In this document: positions 24,101 through 35,855 of the stretch, piece after piece
How the letters are laid out: every line of letters begins with the position of its first letter
How positions within the stretch are numbered: position 1 is the stretch's first letter
Assembly (NCBI GenBank): GCA_033063855.1
Contig: CP093831.1
Location: 12,090,001 to 12,154,000, forward strand
Reading direction: 5' to 3'
DNA length: 64,000 nucleotides
Source of the DNA: Smittia aterrima
Lineage: Eukaryota; Arthropoda; Insecta; Diptera; Chironomidae
Program-made: the position numbers and the translations under genes
Notes under the pieces: generated by a model
Told to the model about the DNA's origin: nothing
Database searches by the model: none
The model's input: the letters and a program-made list of their open reading frames with translations, nothing else

Positions 24101-25158
24101 ATTAGCTTGAAGGAGTTTAAGCAGCAATACGAGAGTCCACAAGGAATTCTAGTAAGCAAACGATCTCATTCGGTTGATTCCGGTTTGCCAGCTTCGCCAA
24201 GAATCTAACTGAAGTATTCTTTTCAGTATTTTTGATTTATCTTCATTTTTATTTAATCTCAATACTCTTTTTGTTTTATGCTTTTCTTATAAATCTATCG
24301 ATGTTTAACCACTCAAGTTTATTCTTTGACAAATAATAAAATCAAGCTATTCTTTTAACTTCTGTTCTTTCTGCATGGCTTTACTAACCAGAAACTATCT
24401 CGAATCGAGAGAGTCTCGATACCTAATTATTCAAACATTTTAACATGTCACTCACGAATTTAACATTTTCTGAAAAACATTCCGCATCAAATTGCAATTT
24501 CAATTCAGTCGAGGAATTCGAGGAATCTTTTCCACTTGAATTCAGGATTTGGTGTTGGGATCTGTACGAGTTTAATGTTTCGATAGTTAGCAATGCTGTT
24601 TCAACAGAAGTTGCTGACGAAATCTTTTGATTCTTCCTCCCTTGGATAAAAATAAATTTAACAAGAACATTTCTAAAATTGCTGGCTGGAATCTTTTAAA
24701 AATTAATTTCGTGGATGAGTCGAGAGTAAAATTGATTTTTATTCAACAGCCAAATAATTCACTTGAATGCTCAGTGCTCCGGATCATCATCCCTAACGAG
24801 TATAATGGATCCATTCAGACGAAAACGATTCCCGTTCGTCCTCACACAACCACGAGGGACGTTATAAGGATAATTTCTCACAAGAGTCAAATAACTAATG
24901 CAATGGATTATGGCTTGTTCAAGCTTATAGAGGGCGAAGGTAAATATTTAATTAAACAATTCACCTTTGCCTATCTCTCTTGATGTGTAACGTTTTATTA
25001 ATTTTCTGTGTTTTTTTCTTATCGAATCTTTTATCAATTAAGAAACCCTCTTGATGGATAACGACTGCCCCCAGGATATTCGATTAGCATCAGCTGGAAA
25101 GCACTGCACGCTCGTCTTCCGTCGTTTCGACTCGAAAATTGCGTGGCCAAAGCAGTAA
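15138..25158 (+). CDS. spri: Sprint, RIN-family Rab5 exchange factor (SH2-VPS9-RA), long form
   Basis: Ras-linked guanine-nucleotide exchange factor for Rab5 that couples receptor tyrosine kinase signals to endocytosis; in flies it acts in guidance of border-cell migration. Exons 15138-15637, 16070-17278, 17408-17585, 17661-18849, 18918-19106, 22814-23262, 23771-24151, 24750-24939 and 25043-25158 join in phase to 1466 residues. The SH2 domain spans about residues 300-390 (HPVWFLPGLQRGGSVHLLQG, then GAFIVRGSS with the phosphotyrosine-binding Arg). A proline-rich SH3-ligand stretch PPKRWLKPSGPP follows. The VPS9 domain starts after the long intron (EFLNLDQILEGVMHQLIILP) and includes DDFLPLLAYVL. 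The C-terminal Ras-association domain (IPVRPHTTTRDVIRII) ends in RRFDSKIAWPKQ. The start is the first ATG of an exon preceded by no in-frame coding sequence; further 5' exons are possible. Confidence 0.93.
19438..19472 (+). promoter_or_regulatory. Initiator plus downstream promoter element of the internal sprint promoter
   Basis: TCAGTT at 19438-19443 fits the insect initiator TCAKTY with A+1 at 19440. AGTTC at 19467-19471 fits the DPE consensus RGWYV at exactly +28 to +32. This would start transcription about 170 bases before the ATG at 19611. The spacing match is seen directly; promoter activity is inferred. Confidence 0.5.
19611..20703 (+). CDS. spri: Alternative first exon of sprint: SH2-less short form
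   Basis: An open frame of 1.1 kb lies inside the 3.7 kb sprint intron (19107-22813). It starts MEGIAKASVMRWFKKSSQKK and, just before its stop, crosses a donor AAGA|GTAAGTGA at 20703/20704 in phase 1. That is the phase of the normal upstream exon, so splicing to 22814 gives ..FFRKK|KHPRNKAEKC.. and a 742-residue protein with VPS9 and RA domains but no SH2 domain. The 364 residues specific to this form are Ser-rich and basic, with a conserved-looking stretch around SNIEKQLDESLYNLRNCKTW. It could instead be a nested single-exon gene ending at the TGA (20711), but the perfect donor and phase argue for an isoform. Confidence 0.75.
20704..22813 (+). other. Sprint intron between the alternative first exon and the VPS9 exon
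   Basis: 2.1 kb of AT-rich intron with no coding signal or RNA gene that I can support. It ends in a normal acceptor at 22811-22813. Confidence 0.6.
23771..24208 (+). CDS. spri: Read-through version of the sprint VPS9 exon, ending without the RA domain
   Basis: If the donor at 24152 (CTA|GTAAGC) is not used, the VPS9 exon stays open for 18 more codons (VSKRSHSVDSGLPASPRI) and stops at 24206-24208. The result would be a sprint form lacking the Ras-association domain. Whether this form is made cannot be told from sequence; the SHSVDSGLP stretch looks like real protein rather than random intron. Confidence 0.4.
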   Translation, partial: KGLKTPPPQALSRISMLFAKLQEAELPFEKLDFLLTAMTMILDNTIDPESETNDVRHFGCDDFLPLLAYVLCKTGFHFAEIEAEYIFGLMIPTVMNGQSGYYTTSLCTAAISLKEFKQQYESPQGILVSKRSHSVDSGLPASPRI

Positions 25159-28100
25159 TTAAAAATGCATTAATCGCTAAGCAGCAACGGACGTAAATGG
25201 CCAACAACACCGCAAACCTTTTTTCTAATGAAAATGCTGCGGTGGACGAAAACAAGCAACCACATGAATGAAAGAAAAACTTTACCAAAAACCCCAAAAA
25301 CTGAAATTTACTTAGTTAAGGACCAAACTTTTCTTCCTTTAACAAACATCATTCGACTCACTGATGATTAAATTCGGTGATCCCTTTCCGATATTTATTT
25401 ATCAGGTTCTGTTTGGTTGAGTGAATGAAGAAGTAAAAAAAAACATGAAAACATAATTCGGAACAAAGAAAATGCCAATCGACGACAAGAAGAACAAACA
25501 GTATTTTTTCAATATACACAACTGGGGAGAAAAATGATGAGGAAAAGCGAAAAAAAAGAAAAGAAGGAAAATGTATTTTGTAACGTAGACTTTTTATGGA
25601 TCCACGACGACGAGGTTGACGAAGAGAAAACTGTTTTCGGGATAAAAGAGAAAAGAAGCTGGAAAATCCCAGGATTTTATTACCGTATATTTATTAAATA
25701 TTTATATAAATTATACAAGCAAGATTTACATCTCTTTATCTGTATCCACCCTCGGAGAGTGTGGAACGTGAAGGTTCAGCGACATGAAGACAACATAACC
25801 ACATTTATTCACCATTCATAAAGTTTTTTACCTTAGACATCGCAACCGAAGTTTGTATTTTCGTAAATAGACTTTAAATCTACTAACCGCAGTCTTTAAC
25901 ACTTAAGGAACTCTCGTTTAATAATTCTGTTGCAGTAAACGATTTCGACGACGAATTACTTTAGTTTATGCTGTGATTAACAATAGGCAATAGAACTTTT
26001 TGTTTTAAAGATTAATATATTTTATGTTTTAAATTAATTTTCGTTCGGACATTCATCGAGTCATGAATCACTTTAAGTTTTAGTTATCAATCATTCAGTT
26101 TTAAAATTTGCATAATTGAATATTAAAATTCCTTGTGAGTTCGCTCTTCAAGCTTAAGAACATTAAATTGAGCATAATAATTTAAAATTATTAACCGCTG
26201 ATGATAATTGAATTCTTTAAATTAATTGATCGCTATTGTTGTGAGTGAATTAAATGGCAATGATTTTTTATTGATGGGGGAGAGAACGACGTACGATGAC
26301 GCAGAACGAATCGCGCACTCCCTTTCCTCATTCGATTGGAATGAATTTAATTAAAAATGAAAATGCAACGCGTTATCGTCGTCTTTGAGAGTGCGGAAAA
26401 TTTCAAATTCCTTCATGAATGTATAATCGAGGCGAAATGAAATTAAAAATTAATATTCTGAGTGGGCCATAATCCTTTTTTCACAACGCTCTTTAAATCT
26501 CAACATTCAAAAGAAGAAAAAAAAATCCCCCGATATTTAATTTAATTCAATGTGAATACGAACGCGGAATTCTAAATCGTCTCCCTTTTGGCTTAAAGCG
26601 TTTTCGAAGAGTGCGCTACTTCAGGAGTTAAACGATTTTGACGCAAAGTCAGAGCTCTTCCATCAACGAGAAAGTTTCCCCCCTCAGCCTCCAATTGAAA
26701 ACACAACGACGATGAACAATCTCCAGCCGAAAGTATTCAACTCGACTGAGAAATAGTCATAAAAAATTTAATTTTAAGGATTCTCTTTTTTTTGTGTTGT
26801 CGAGTTTCTCACAACAATGAGCTCCCCGAACATCATTCACGAAATTCTCGGTGAAACTTTTATGGGAGGAAAACATTCTGACTTCGTCTTTCTTCTTCTT
26901 TTCCTTCAAGCAGCAATTTTCCCCATTTAAAGTTAAAGGAACAAGGAAGAGACATTGAACGAGCGTAGATTGCTCGACTACAAAAAGAAATCTTCGTCAT
27001 TGTGTAACGTGGAATGTGAAAAGTCCTTTATGTATGTGAAGATTGTGAGGAAAACTAATTTTTCAGATGCATTATTATATTAAAGCAATTTTCTTCTCTT
27101 TTGTCGCCCTCCCTCTTCTGTTCATTCAATCTGCTCTAAATGCTGAGAAAACAGCAGCCAACACTTTGTACTTGTGTATCGATTGCGAGACGATGAAATC
27201 AATTTGCTCACTAATGTCATTTATAGATCTTTCTTAAAAGTTTCGATATAAGGAAAACGTCTTTTTTAACTTAGTGTTAGTTTTAGACGCCGGAAAATTT
27301 GTATTTTGAACGAAAAAGAATAAAATTCTTTAATTACTTAATAAAAATAAGTTTGTTTTATTCATTTCATTGCTTGCTAACTCAATTGGCCGTATCGCGA
27401 TGCTCCATTTGCGCTCTGACAGGCCATGAACGTTCACCGCACATTTTAGCTTTCTCAGCATTTATTATTCCGGATAAGTTCATGGAATGCGGTTACTCTG
27501 TTCCTAAGGGGAAACTACATAAGAAGATGAAGTCACATTACTGATGAATGGATCTAAATTCCTTGCCCAAGCATAGCAGAATCATGTGGAGTATGAAACA
27601 AAGGCTCTTGACAGTTAACAAGTGTAATTAATAATTACATTTGTGCTGTGGAACGCGCGATAAATTATAAATGCTTTTGTTATGTTATGCCGAGCGGTTA
27701 ACGAGGGAGCTCTTGAGGTTAAATATAGAAACATTCATCCCGACGTTTAGATTGCCCGACTATTAATGGAATTTTGACCGTTTTCACTCAATTTTATGGA
27801 TTGAGGATGCTCACGCTTCGAGCTCGTGCGAAAGTAATTGAAAAACTTTCCATCTCCCCAACCGCAAACAAACCATAAATTATATTAAAGCTTTCCCCCG
27901 TCTCCCCCCCAAAAAACTGAGAATAATAATTTAAATTATCATCGTCGCTATTGCGGCAATAAATCAAAACGACACAGAAATAATCATGAAAGTGAAAGTT
28001 TTTTATGTCCTTCGAATAAAAGAAATGAAAAACCCGGGAGAGCTCCGACTCGAAGAACAATAAGAAATGGTAATGACGACGACGACTCCGACGACAAGGG

Positions 28101-28898
28101 AAAGTGTCATAGTTTTATAGCGAAATTGCTTCGACACTTGCTTTATTCCTCCTTCGACGAGAATCGTTGCGGAATCATGAGTGAGAGACAATCATACTTT
28201 TGTGTTTTCCCTTTATTCGCAATCACACATATCATAATCTTCAACGGCTTTGTTCATCGGGTTGGTATTCTCTAAACGATACACAAATAACATTGCTTGA
28301 AGGTTTAATCCTTAAAAAGCAATTCGTAGACGAGAGAGCAACAATAAGGCTCGAAAATATCATTTCCCGACCGCCCCAAGCTCGACAATAACCATAAACT
28401 TGAATGAAAAAAGAAACTCTTGAAAGCACACACAATCGACAATTGTACTCGAACCCGTTTAGGTTTGAAATCACGAAGACAACGATGATGATAGGAGACG
28501 GAAAGATTTGATGGCACAAAGAAAGCTAACGAAAGTGAGGTTAGCATTGCATGATGATAAAGTAAATAACTTTCTTCCCTCCTTCTACTCATGAATTTCC
28601 TCAAATGCCTTTCCATATTTTATTTTCAAAATATCCGAGAAACATTTTTTTTTATTGTAGTAAAGCATATCATGTCAAGCTTGTTGTATTCCTTGCCTTG
28701 GCTTATATGCTTGGAAAGGAAATTTTCCACGAAATTATCTACGAGTCAGTAGTTATTGAAACTTGCAACGTGGTGGTTTAGTTTAATAAAGGAAAAAGTG
28801 TTTCGCTTGTTCGTTGCTGTTGTTGTTTCGCTGCATCCTTGACAAGCTGTGCTATTAGCAATCAGGTTTATTAACTTCTCGACTTTGCTGCTATAAGG
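25159..28898. other. Sprint 3' UTR and gene-poor interval before NSUN7
   Basis: About 3.7 kb. The open frames here are short and lack homology or splice logic. The first part is presumably the sprint 3' UTR; the remainder is the upstream region of NSUN7. I see no RNA gene, array or mobile element. Confidence 0.5.
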
Positions 28899-31800
28899 AT
28901 GTGCGCGGATAATTTGTTTTACGTCAGTCGCGCCAACATCTTCTCGATTTATCCAACGATCCTGACGAAGATGGTTGTAATCGACGACCTGGCGTACAGT
29001 CCTGACAAGAACTTCATCGCGCTTCCCTCAGATTTTGACTGGCAACTCAAGTGCTACTTCAGATTGCTGGAGCAACAGAAGAAACTCAACGCACTCGAGA
29101 ATCGATTGTAATGTTTAAAGTTTCATCTTCCGCATCGAAAAAGTTTTTAATTTTTCGATGAAAACTTTCACAGGGATCAGGAGTTGTCGCAGATTGAACC
29201 ACTTCCCCCGTTAACTGAAAATGAACAACGACAGCTCTCAGTTTCTGAGTTGATTCCAGAAGTTTCGTATTCACCAATTTCTCCCAACGCCGACAGGACT
29301 TTGATAAAGCCATTAGGTTATTGCGATCAAGAATTTCGCCTAAGCGTCTCTCATGAAAGTAATAACGTAATGTGGGATCTAAGTGAGTTCGCTAAAGCCG
29401 GAAAACTTCTCAAGAATCCACCGATGGCAGTTGATTTTTATGACGAATATGAAATGCGAAAAGTTTACTCGCTCATCTACGATGTCTTTCGATGTAAGTT
29501 GTGGTGATAGCAGTCGTAACACTAATCGTCGTCATGTTGAGAAGCTTTTAGCTTAATTGATTTGACAAACATCTCTCGCAACGCGTCTTGATGGTTTGGT
29601 TATGCGAAGGAAGAAGAGAAATTGGAGTGGCTTAAAGTAGTTTCGGGTGACTAGAAAATAAATCTTCCAGACATTCTTTTAAAAAAAAAATATTTCTGGA
29701 AGAAAGGAAGGAAGGAGAATCACCGATGGAATGTTTCTACTTTAATGCGACTACAATCGATAAGAGCCTTCCCTTTACCTTTATGTGCCATCGACAACAA
29801 TAACAACAACAAAACCATTTTTTTCTTGCGAAAATTCCTTCACTTTGAACTCACAAAGCAAAAATCAATCAATAGAAAAGTAATAAAATGCGATGGCATT
29901 CGGGGGCAAATAAATTCGCTACGAGCAAAAAGCGTGGCATGTTCTGAATTCCTTGGCATTAACTGCGTGGTGGGAGGAGAACATTGCATTGCTTATGACA
30001 AAAGTAATACGATTGCTGTTTATTTTTCTGTCTGTGCCCCAATTTAGGTTTGAAACGCAATCCTGTCTCTCGCGTGAATCCTTTTCTTGATCCCCGAAGT
30101 AAGGGCTCACGACGATGAGGAACAAATTGCCGTAATTGGAAAAATATAAATTGACATCGAATTTACATAAAGCCCGAGCATGAAAAAATGAAATTCATCA
30201 TAAAATTTGGTTTTGACGAGGGAGAATGACGAAAGGAAGATGACGGGAGGAAAATCTAATGGTCTTCGCTGTTGATTCGAATTCCACGGAAAAATTGAAA
30301 AGCGAAGAAGGAAAATTGGATTTCAAAAGCAATAACAAAAGCACTTAATCATAATAAGCTTCCGCGAGTGATCCACAATCGATTCAATTTCAACCTTAAG
30401 TGCCGTTCGTTCTGAGTGACACACATTCGTTCCTTGAAGGAAGAACCTCGTGCAACGCCACAATCGTTATGCAATATCGATAATTTCGAATTATTTCCAA
30501 CCACGACATCATTTTCTTTAAAGAATTTTCTTCAACGATGACAGGTCGGAATCGTATTACGTGATTCTCAGTTTTCAACGTCCTCAAGACGTTTTTGTAA
30601 TTTGCATTCTTAACGATGAGGGAAACACTCTTGTGGAAATGTAAACATCGTGAAATGGAATATCTAATTAAGAGACTGTGTCGTGTCGCAGGATCATCTC
30701 GAGCATTATCACGTTAAAGTGTTTTACAACAAAATTCATTACGAACAAAACTTTGGCGAAAAGTTTCTTTTCAAGTTCTCCATCCAAGTAATTTCCTCAG
30801 CCGTCAACTCCTTTCACTCGTCATTACGAAAACTTGATATAGCTAAGGTTAAATGTCGTTGAGGAAAAAGAAAAATTTCCTTGAAAGGAAAAGCCGCAGG
30901 AGCAAACAACGAAAAACTTTCTCCTTCTTAAGGAGCTCTCGAGGAATTATTGAATCAACAGTCGATGAAAAGCATGTGCCAAAGTATAATAAGCCAACAG
31001 CATAAACTCTCTATATAGCATTATTAGCGTGCTTGCAGACTATTCCTTGGATAATTTGTATAGCGCGGTTTATAGACACATCAAGTTTGAATGTCTGACA
31101 CGTCGTCTTCTTACTCTTTCAATAAACAGTGGCAAGTGAAGTGAACACGCGTAAGGGTTGAACCATCAATGTGTTATTGCCAGACATGAAATTTTTGATG
31201 GTTGTGAAGTGACTTGAACTTGAAGAAGAAGGTGAAGGGTAATTCCGAACTTACGACTTCCTGAGCTTTTTCATTTCTTGTTAATCTTGAAGTCGATGAC
31301 TGAGCAATAAAAACTTTTTCAACACTTTCCTTCTACAAAACCCCAAGCAGAACTCCCCTCACGATTTAACAACATTATGCTAATTCTTTAATATGCAAAT
31401 TAATTAATTCAATCCCTCTCCTTTTAACAACACCGTTTCAGTCAAATTGGTGTTAAACAAAACACTCGACTCGATTGAATTCCTGAAAAACTTTCCCGAG
31501 GTAATTTTTCATGATGCGAGATTTATTTCCGAGACTCAGCCACTCTGTCTTTGGCTTGAAAAGGGGTGAATATGCTAATTAAGAAGTTTCTCTATTTCTA
31601 ACCCAACACCGCTGACAGTTGAAGGATGATCTGCCGAGAGTTTGGCTGCTGCTTTATGATCTCTACTTGCGAACGTTCTCCAAAAGAAAGCCGGAATTGC
31701 TTCCATTAAAAGACAAGCTCTTCAAGGAGTCGGAAATGTTGTGTAAGTTTCGAGAGAGAGAGAAATACTTCATCCAGGGAAATTAGGAAAACAAGGAATT

Positions 31801-34197
31801 TAAATAATTTTTCTTTCCCCCGACGGGAGTTTCCGGTTTTTTGTTTCACTTCACTTAGACACAATTCGTTTTTCTAGATATTGAAACGTGTCTGGATCAA
31901 ATGAAAACTAAACTCGCAGCATCAATTACCAAAATTAGAATCGAGAAGCAAGCGCTGAATTTACAATTTCTCTTACCGGTTCATCTACGTGACGAAAAGG
32001 TTGCAAGAGCCGTCACGAATCCCATCATCTCTGGTTGGATCAATAAATTCAAAGGCCTGTAAGTGTTGCTACGTTTGGCTAGCGAGAAACGACTTAATTA
32101 TCTCTTAATAGGAATAGGACGTTACTAACCAAGCGATTTGAAGGCTTGGGCTTTAAGGAACTTCAAGGAGAAATGAAATCTCATCCAAAGTCATTTCGAT
32201 TTGATAAAGTTTGTCCAAACTTCTTCTATCTTTGGTTTCCAAGGGATAAAAGTGAGTTTTCTCAATCGAGTCTCGTGAAGGATTGGGAAGTGATTCTGCA
32301 GAATAAAGCGGTCTCTGTTGGACCGGCAATATTCGTAAAGCTTTTGAATTATTATGGAATCGCTGGTGACATCCTTCAAACTCAAATTCTCTCGCCACGG
32401 TCGACGGCTTATCTCGCTTCGCTCCTAATCCGAAATCGCTATGTTGGAAAGCTTCGAGTCTTCGGAGCAGGGAAACTTTTTCAAGAATATCAAACTTACT
32501 TTGAACAAGTCGGAGCCACGAATATCAAACTTTACGAGGAAAGCTTTCTCAAGTTTCCCCGAAACATTCTCGAAAAGACAGTTGCGATTTATTGCACGCC
32601 ACCGTCAAGCTTCAGCAGCATCTCCGACCCAATTGAATTGATTTGCAATCGTGGCGGTGACTTGAAGATGCTTCAATTTCTCAGCGAGTCGGAAATGAAC
32701 GACGACGGACAAGCACGAGCGGCGAAGATTTTGGAAGAACAAAGAGAATCTCTCAAAAGTGCAATGACAAAACCGCAAGTTCAATTCATTTTGTATGAAA
32801 CTCATTCCATAGTTGACGCTGAGAATGAAGATATGGTGAAGCATGCAATGGAATATGTAAATAGGAAAGCTCGTGACAAGCAAGTCTTAAAAGCTCAGAA
32901 GGAAAGAGAGAGACTAGAGCAGCTTGAGAGGGAAAAGGAAAACATGCCAGGAATTCCGTCGTCGAACAAAGAGCGAGAAGCAAAAAAGGAAGCAAAGGCG
33001 AAGAAGGAAAAGACTGTGGAACAGCCAACGAGTGTGAAAATCAATTTGAATAAATTAAAATCTGCAGTGAAATCAAACGGAAGTAGTATGGAAAGCATCG
33101 ACGGGGACGATGAACCTGTGCCTTTGAGAGACAAACCACTTGAAGTGAGAGTAGCACAAACTGATTTGTTTGAAGCTTCCCCGATTCCAGATTTCTGTTT
33201 AAATAAGGACAACTGTATTTTAAATCGGCCGGAAGGATGTTTCCTCTCGTTACTCAAACGAAGAGAAATCGTTCGAATGGATTCGAAATATTTAATTCAA
33301 ATCGCTGAGCTTCGCGGGATTTTCGGTGACAAAGATAAACCGAAGAAAACGAAGAGTAAAGCACAGTTGAGAGCTGAAAAGAAACAAGAGGCTGCGATGA
33401 AAAAAGCACGCGAGGCAATTGAACGACAGAAAATCGAAAAATTCAATCCCAGTAACATTGATAAAGTTGTCGAGCGATTGTTGAAGCCGACACAAGCCAC
33501 AATCATTCGAATTACACGCGATGAGATCTGGAGACGGAAATATCATCACGTGACTCTTCGATACAATCAATTGTTTCCGCCTCGATGCGCTCGTTGCGAT
33601 TACTATTCGCAGAACTATTATTTCCTCTCCGATAAGTTTGTCGCAATCAAGCAGTTCGATGACACACTCTCCTTACGATTTGAAGAAAATTTGTCTTTTC
33701 AACAGACAGTGACTAGACGACGTGCGGAGAAATGGTGGGGCGACTTAGTCAGGTATTTGAAGCGATTGAAAATGATTTCAGCTGTGTCGGGAATCGAGTT
33801 TAGCGTGGAATCCGTTGACAAAAGTCTTATGCCGCCTTTGAAACTCGTTCGGTTTCCACGCGGTTATGTGGCGCCTCCAATCAAAAAGAAAGTTAGCAAA
33901 GAAATCCGTCAGCAGTATTCACTGTCAATTACAGTCCTTGACATCGATCATCCTGTAAAGAAAATGTAAGTCACTCTTGTTCGTATAGCTCACTCAACGC
34001 CTATTCATCATCAATTCTATTTTTACAGGCGCTTGAAGACACGAAGTCGCTCAGCAACACCACGTCTGCTGTCGTTGAAGAACTACAACAAGTGCTTTAT
34101 GTGTCTACACGAATACCTTCGAATCAACAGCGGAGGCTTTAGTCAAAAGCTTCTTTCAATTGAAACGAAAAGCTCTAAAGTGAATGAAATTTATTAA
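28899..34197 (+). CDS. NSUN7: NSUN7-like RNA cytosine-5 methyltransferase family protein, probably catalytically dead
   Basis: Member of the NOL1/NOP2/SUN RNA m5C methyltransferase family; mammalian NSUN7 has been linked to sperm motility and enhancer RNA. Exons 28899-29107, 29174-29493, 31442-31500, 31619-31742, 31878-32058, 32112-33965 and 34029-34197 give 971 residues. Orthology rests on the NSUN7-specific N-terminal domain (VWLLLYDLYLRTFSKRKP, MKTKLAASITKIRIEKQALN) followed by the methyltransferase fold. Both family cysteines are changed: motif IV reads PPSSFSSISDPIEL where human NSUN7 has a PRCSG core, and motif VI reads YETHSIVDAENED instead of the usual TCS..ENE. A Lys/Glu-rich coiled region (KERERLEQLEREKENM) and two CxxC pairs (RCARC, KCFMC) follow. 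AATAAA at 34225-34230. Convergent with stardust. Confidence 0.85.
29494..31441 (+). other. Long NSUN7 intron
   Basis: 1.95 kb intron in phase 1, much longer than the other introns of this gene. No open frame or RNA gene inside it can be supported. Confidence 0.6.
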
Positions 34198-35855
34198 ATT
34201 TTCATCTTTTCGTAACACATTGATAATAAAAATAATATAATTGGGGTAGATTTACAATATACGTTTCAACAAAATAAAAAATATCAAAAATTTAATTACT
34301 TCAGTTTATAAATTTACTAATTAATAATATTTCATGTTTTTTTTCATTCTTCTTCTTCTTCATCATCATCGCGTTAAGTTTTTCTCTTTTTATATCAAAA
34401 CTCAAGAAAAATAGTTTCGTCTTCGTTTTAAAAATTTTCTTTTTTGATAGTTAACCGTGCGCTCTCCTCAAAACGACGACGATCATCATCAAATTGCAGA
34501 TTTTTGCATTTCGCTTGCTTCACGGTGTCGTCCGTTTAATTTTTTAACTTTTAACTTTTTATTTGTTTAATTATTGCATTTTTCTTTCATCTTCTATGAA
34601 ACTAATTTTCTTTATAAATTCTCCATGTTCACTTTGTTCTATATTATGCTTTCATTTCTCTTTTATTTTCTTCTAAGTAAACGAATGTGATTGAATGAAT
34701 GAATAATAACAAACTCCTCTTCCTTTTTCTTCTTCATCTTGAGTACATTCATGTTTTGCAATCGGAAATGTGTAATAACTTAGTTTTGAAGAGTAGGGTT
34801 ATGGTAAGTGTTTCTATCTTTCGATATCTTTGCTCAATATCAAGACGTGACGGGATTTCTTTGAAGGGCTTGTAAATAAATTACAACGTAACTTTAAGCC
34901 TCAAGTGGATATTCGTTCAGGAGTTAAATGGTTTCAAGAGTTGTGACGAAATTTATAAATTTCCCTATCAAAAGAAAAATCAGGAAAAACAGCAACAAGT
35001 GAGACCAATTATCTCGAGCTACAGCGGGCCACGATTTGAGCCCTTGAGTGGCCCGATGTAGCATCGTTAGATTAATCTAATCTCGTAAAATTGCGGACAG
35101 GATTTTGTTTTCGTTCATCTGCTATCAAATCTGTCGTCGTCTTTTCTCTTTTAATAAAAATGGCACAAAAAAAACCGAAAATATTTTTCCTTAACTATTT
35201 ACGAATCTTCTGTCTCTTCTCGTCTTTGCTTTTAATAAGTTGAACAACGTCTAGAATTATTTTTCTTTTCGAATCGCAGAAAAAAAGAAGTCCACCAATC
35301 ACAAGACCTAAAGGTTGAAGACCGCGTTGCGACAAATCAAACGTTTTAAGTTTCTTTTTGATTTTTCTTTTTCACGAAAAGCGTTCGAATTTTATTTTTG
35401 CTAAACTTGCACACATTTCTAAGATTCCTTCGAAAAACAAGTTAAAAGAATTTGTTTGTTTGGATTCCAAAACTTTGGAAAGCATCGAAAAGAATCAACA
35501 ATTCCATTCGAGTGTCTGGAAAGAATCATTGCAACTGTGAGCGAGACACGCAATGTGAGAAAATAAATTTTGAAACAAACGCTAATAACTTTGATACAAC
35601 AAACAGAGAGAATCGGAATCTAAGGCGATAAATCAAATGTTGTGGAAACAATTAAATCCATTTCTAGTCATAAGTCGTCGGAGAAACTTTGCTTTTATGG
35701 TCTAATAACTCACAATCCGGAAATATGTAATGTCATACGTTCGCGAGAAAGAGAGAGAGATTCGAAGAGTTGTCGCGGTTATTTATGACTGCAATGTCAA
35801 AGGTTTTTTTTTTCATTACGCTTACAGTAAAATCCATTTCCGGTCCGAATCTAAC
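34198..35855. other. Convergent 3' interval between NSUN7 and stardust
   Basis: 1.66 kb of shared 3' sequence. It contains the NSUN7 poly(A) signal at 34225-34230, a TTTATT at 35391-35396 that would serve as AATAAA for stardust on the minus strand, and a GC-rich hairpin at about 35016-35064 listed separately. No gene. Confidence 0.55.
35016..35081. other. GC-rich hairpin plus adjacent palindrome
   Basis: CTACAGCGGGCCAC at 35019-35032 pairs with GTGGCCCGATGTAG at 35048-35061 (13 of 14 positions) around a 15-base loop, and the stem can be extended outward by about four more pairs past one bulge. The perfect palindrome TTAGATTAATCTAA follows at 35067-35080. The stem is far richer in GC than its surroundings. 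It may be a structured RNA, a 3' processing element or a small repeat. Confidence 0.5.

Noticed and set aside
24445..24630. Open frame in the sprint intron before the RA exon.
   Set aside because: No splice sites in phase and no similarity to sprint; random intron frame.
25534..25821. 95-codon frame in the sprint 3' region.
   Set aside because: Lys-rich low-complexity sequence, no start context, no homology.
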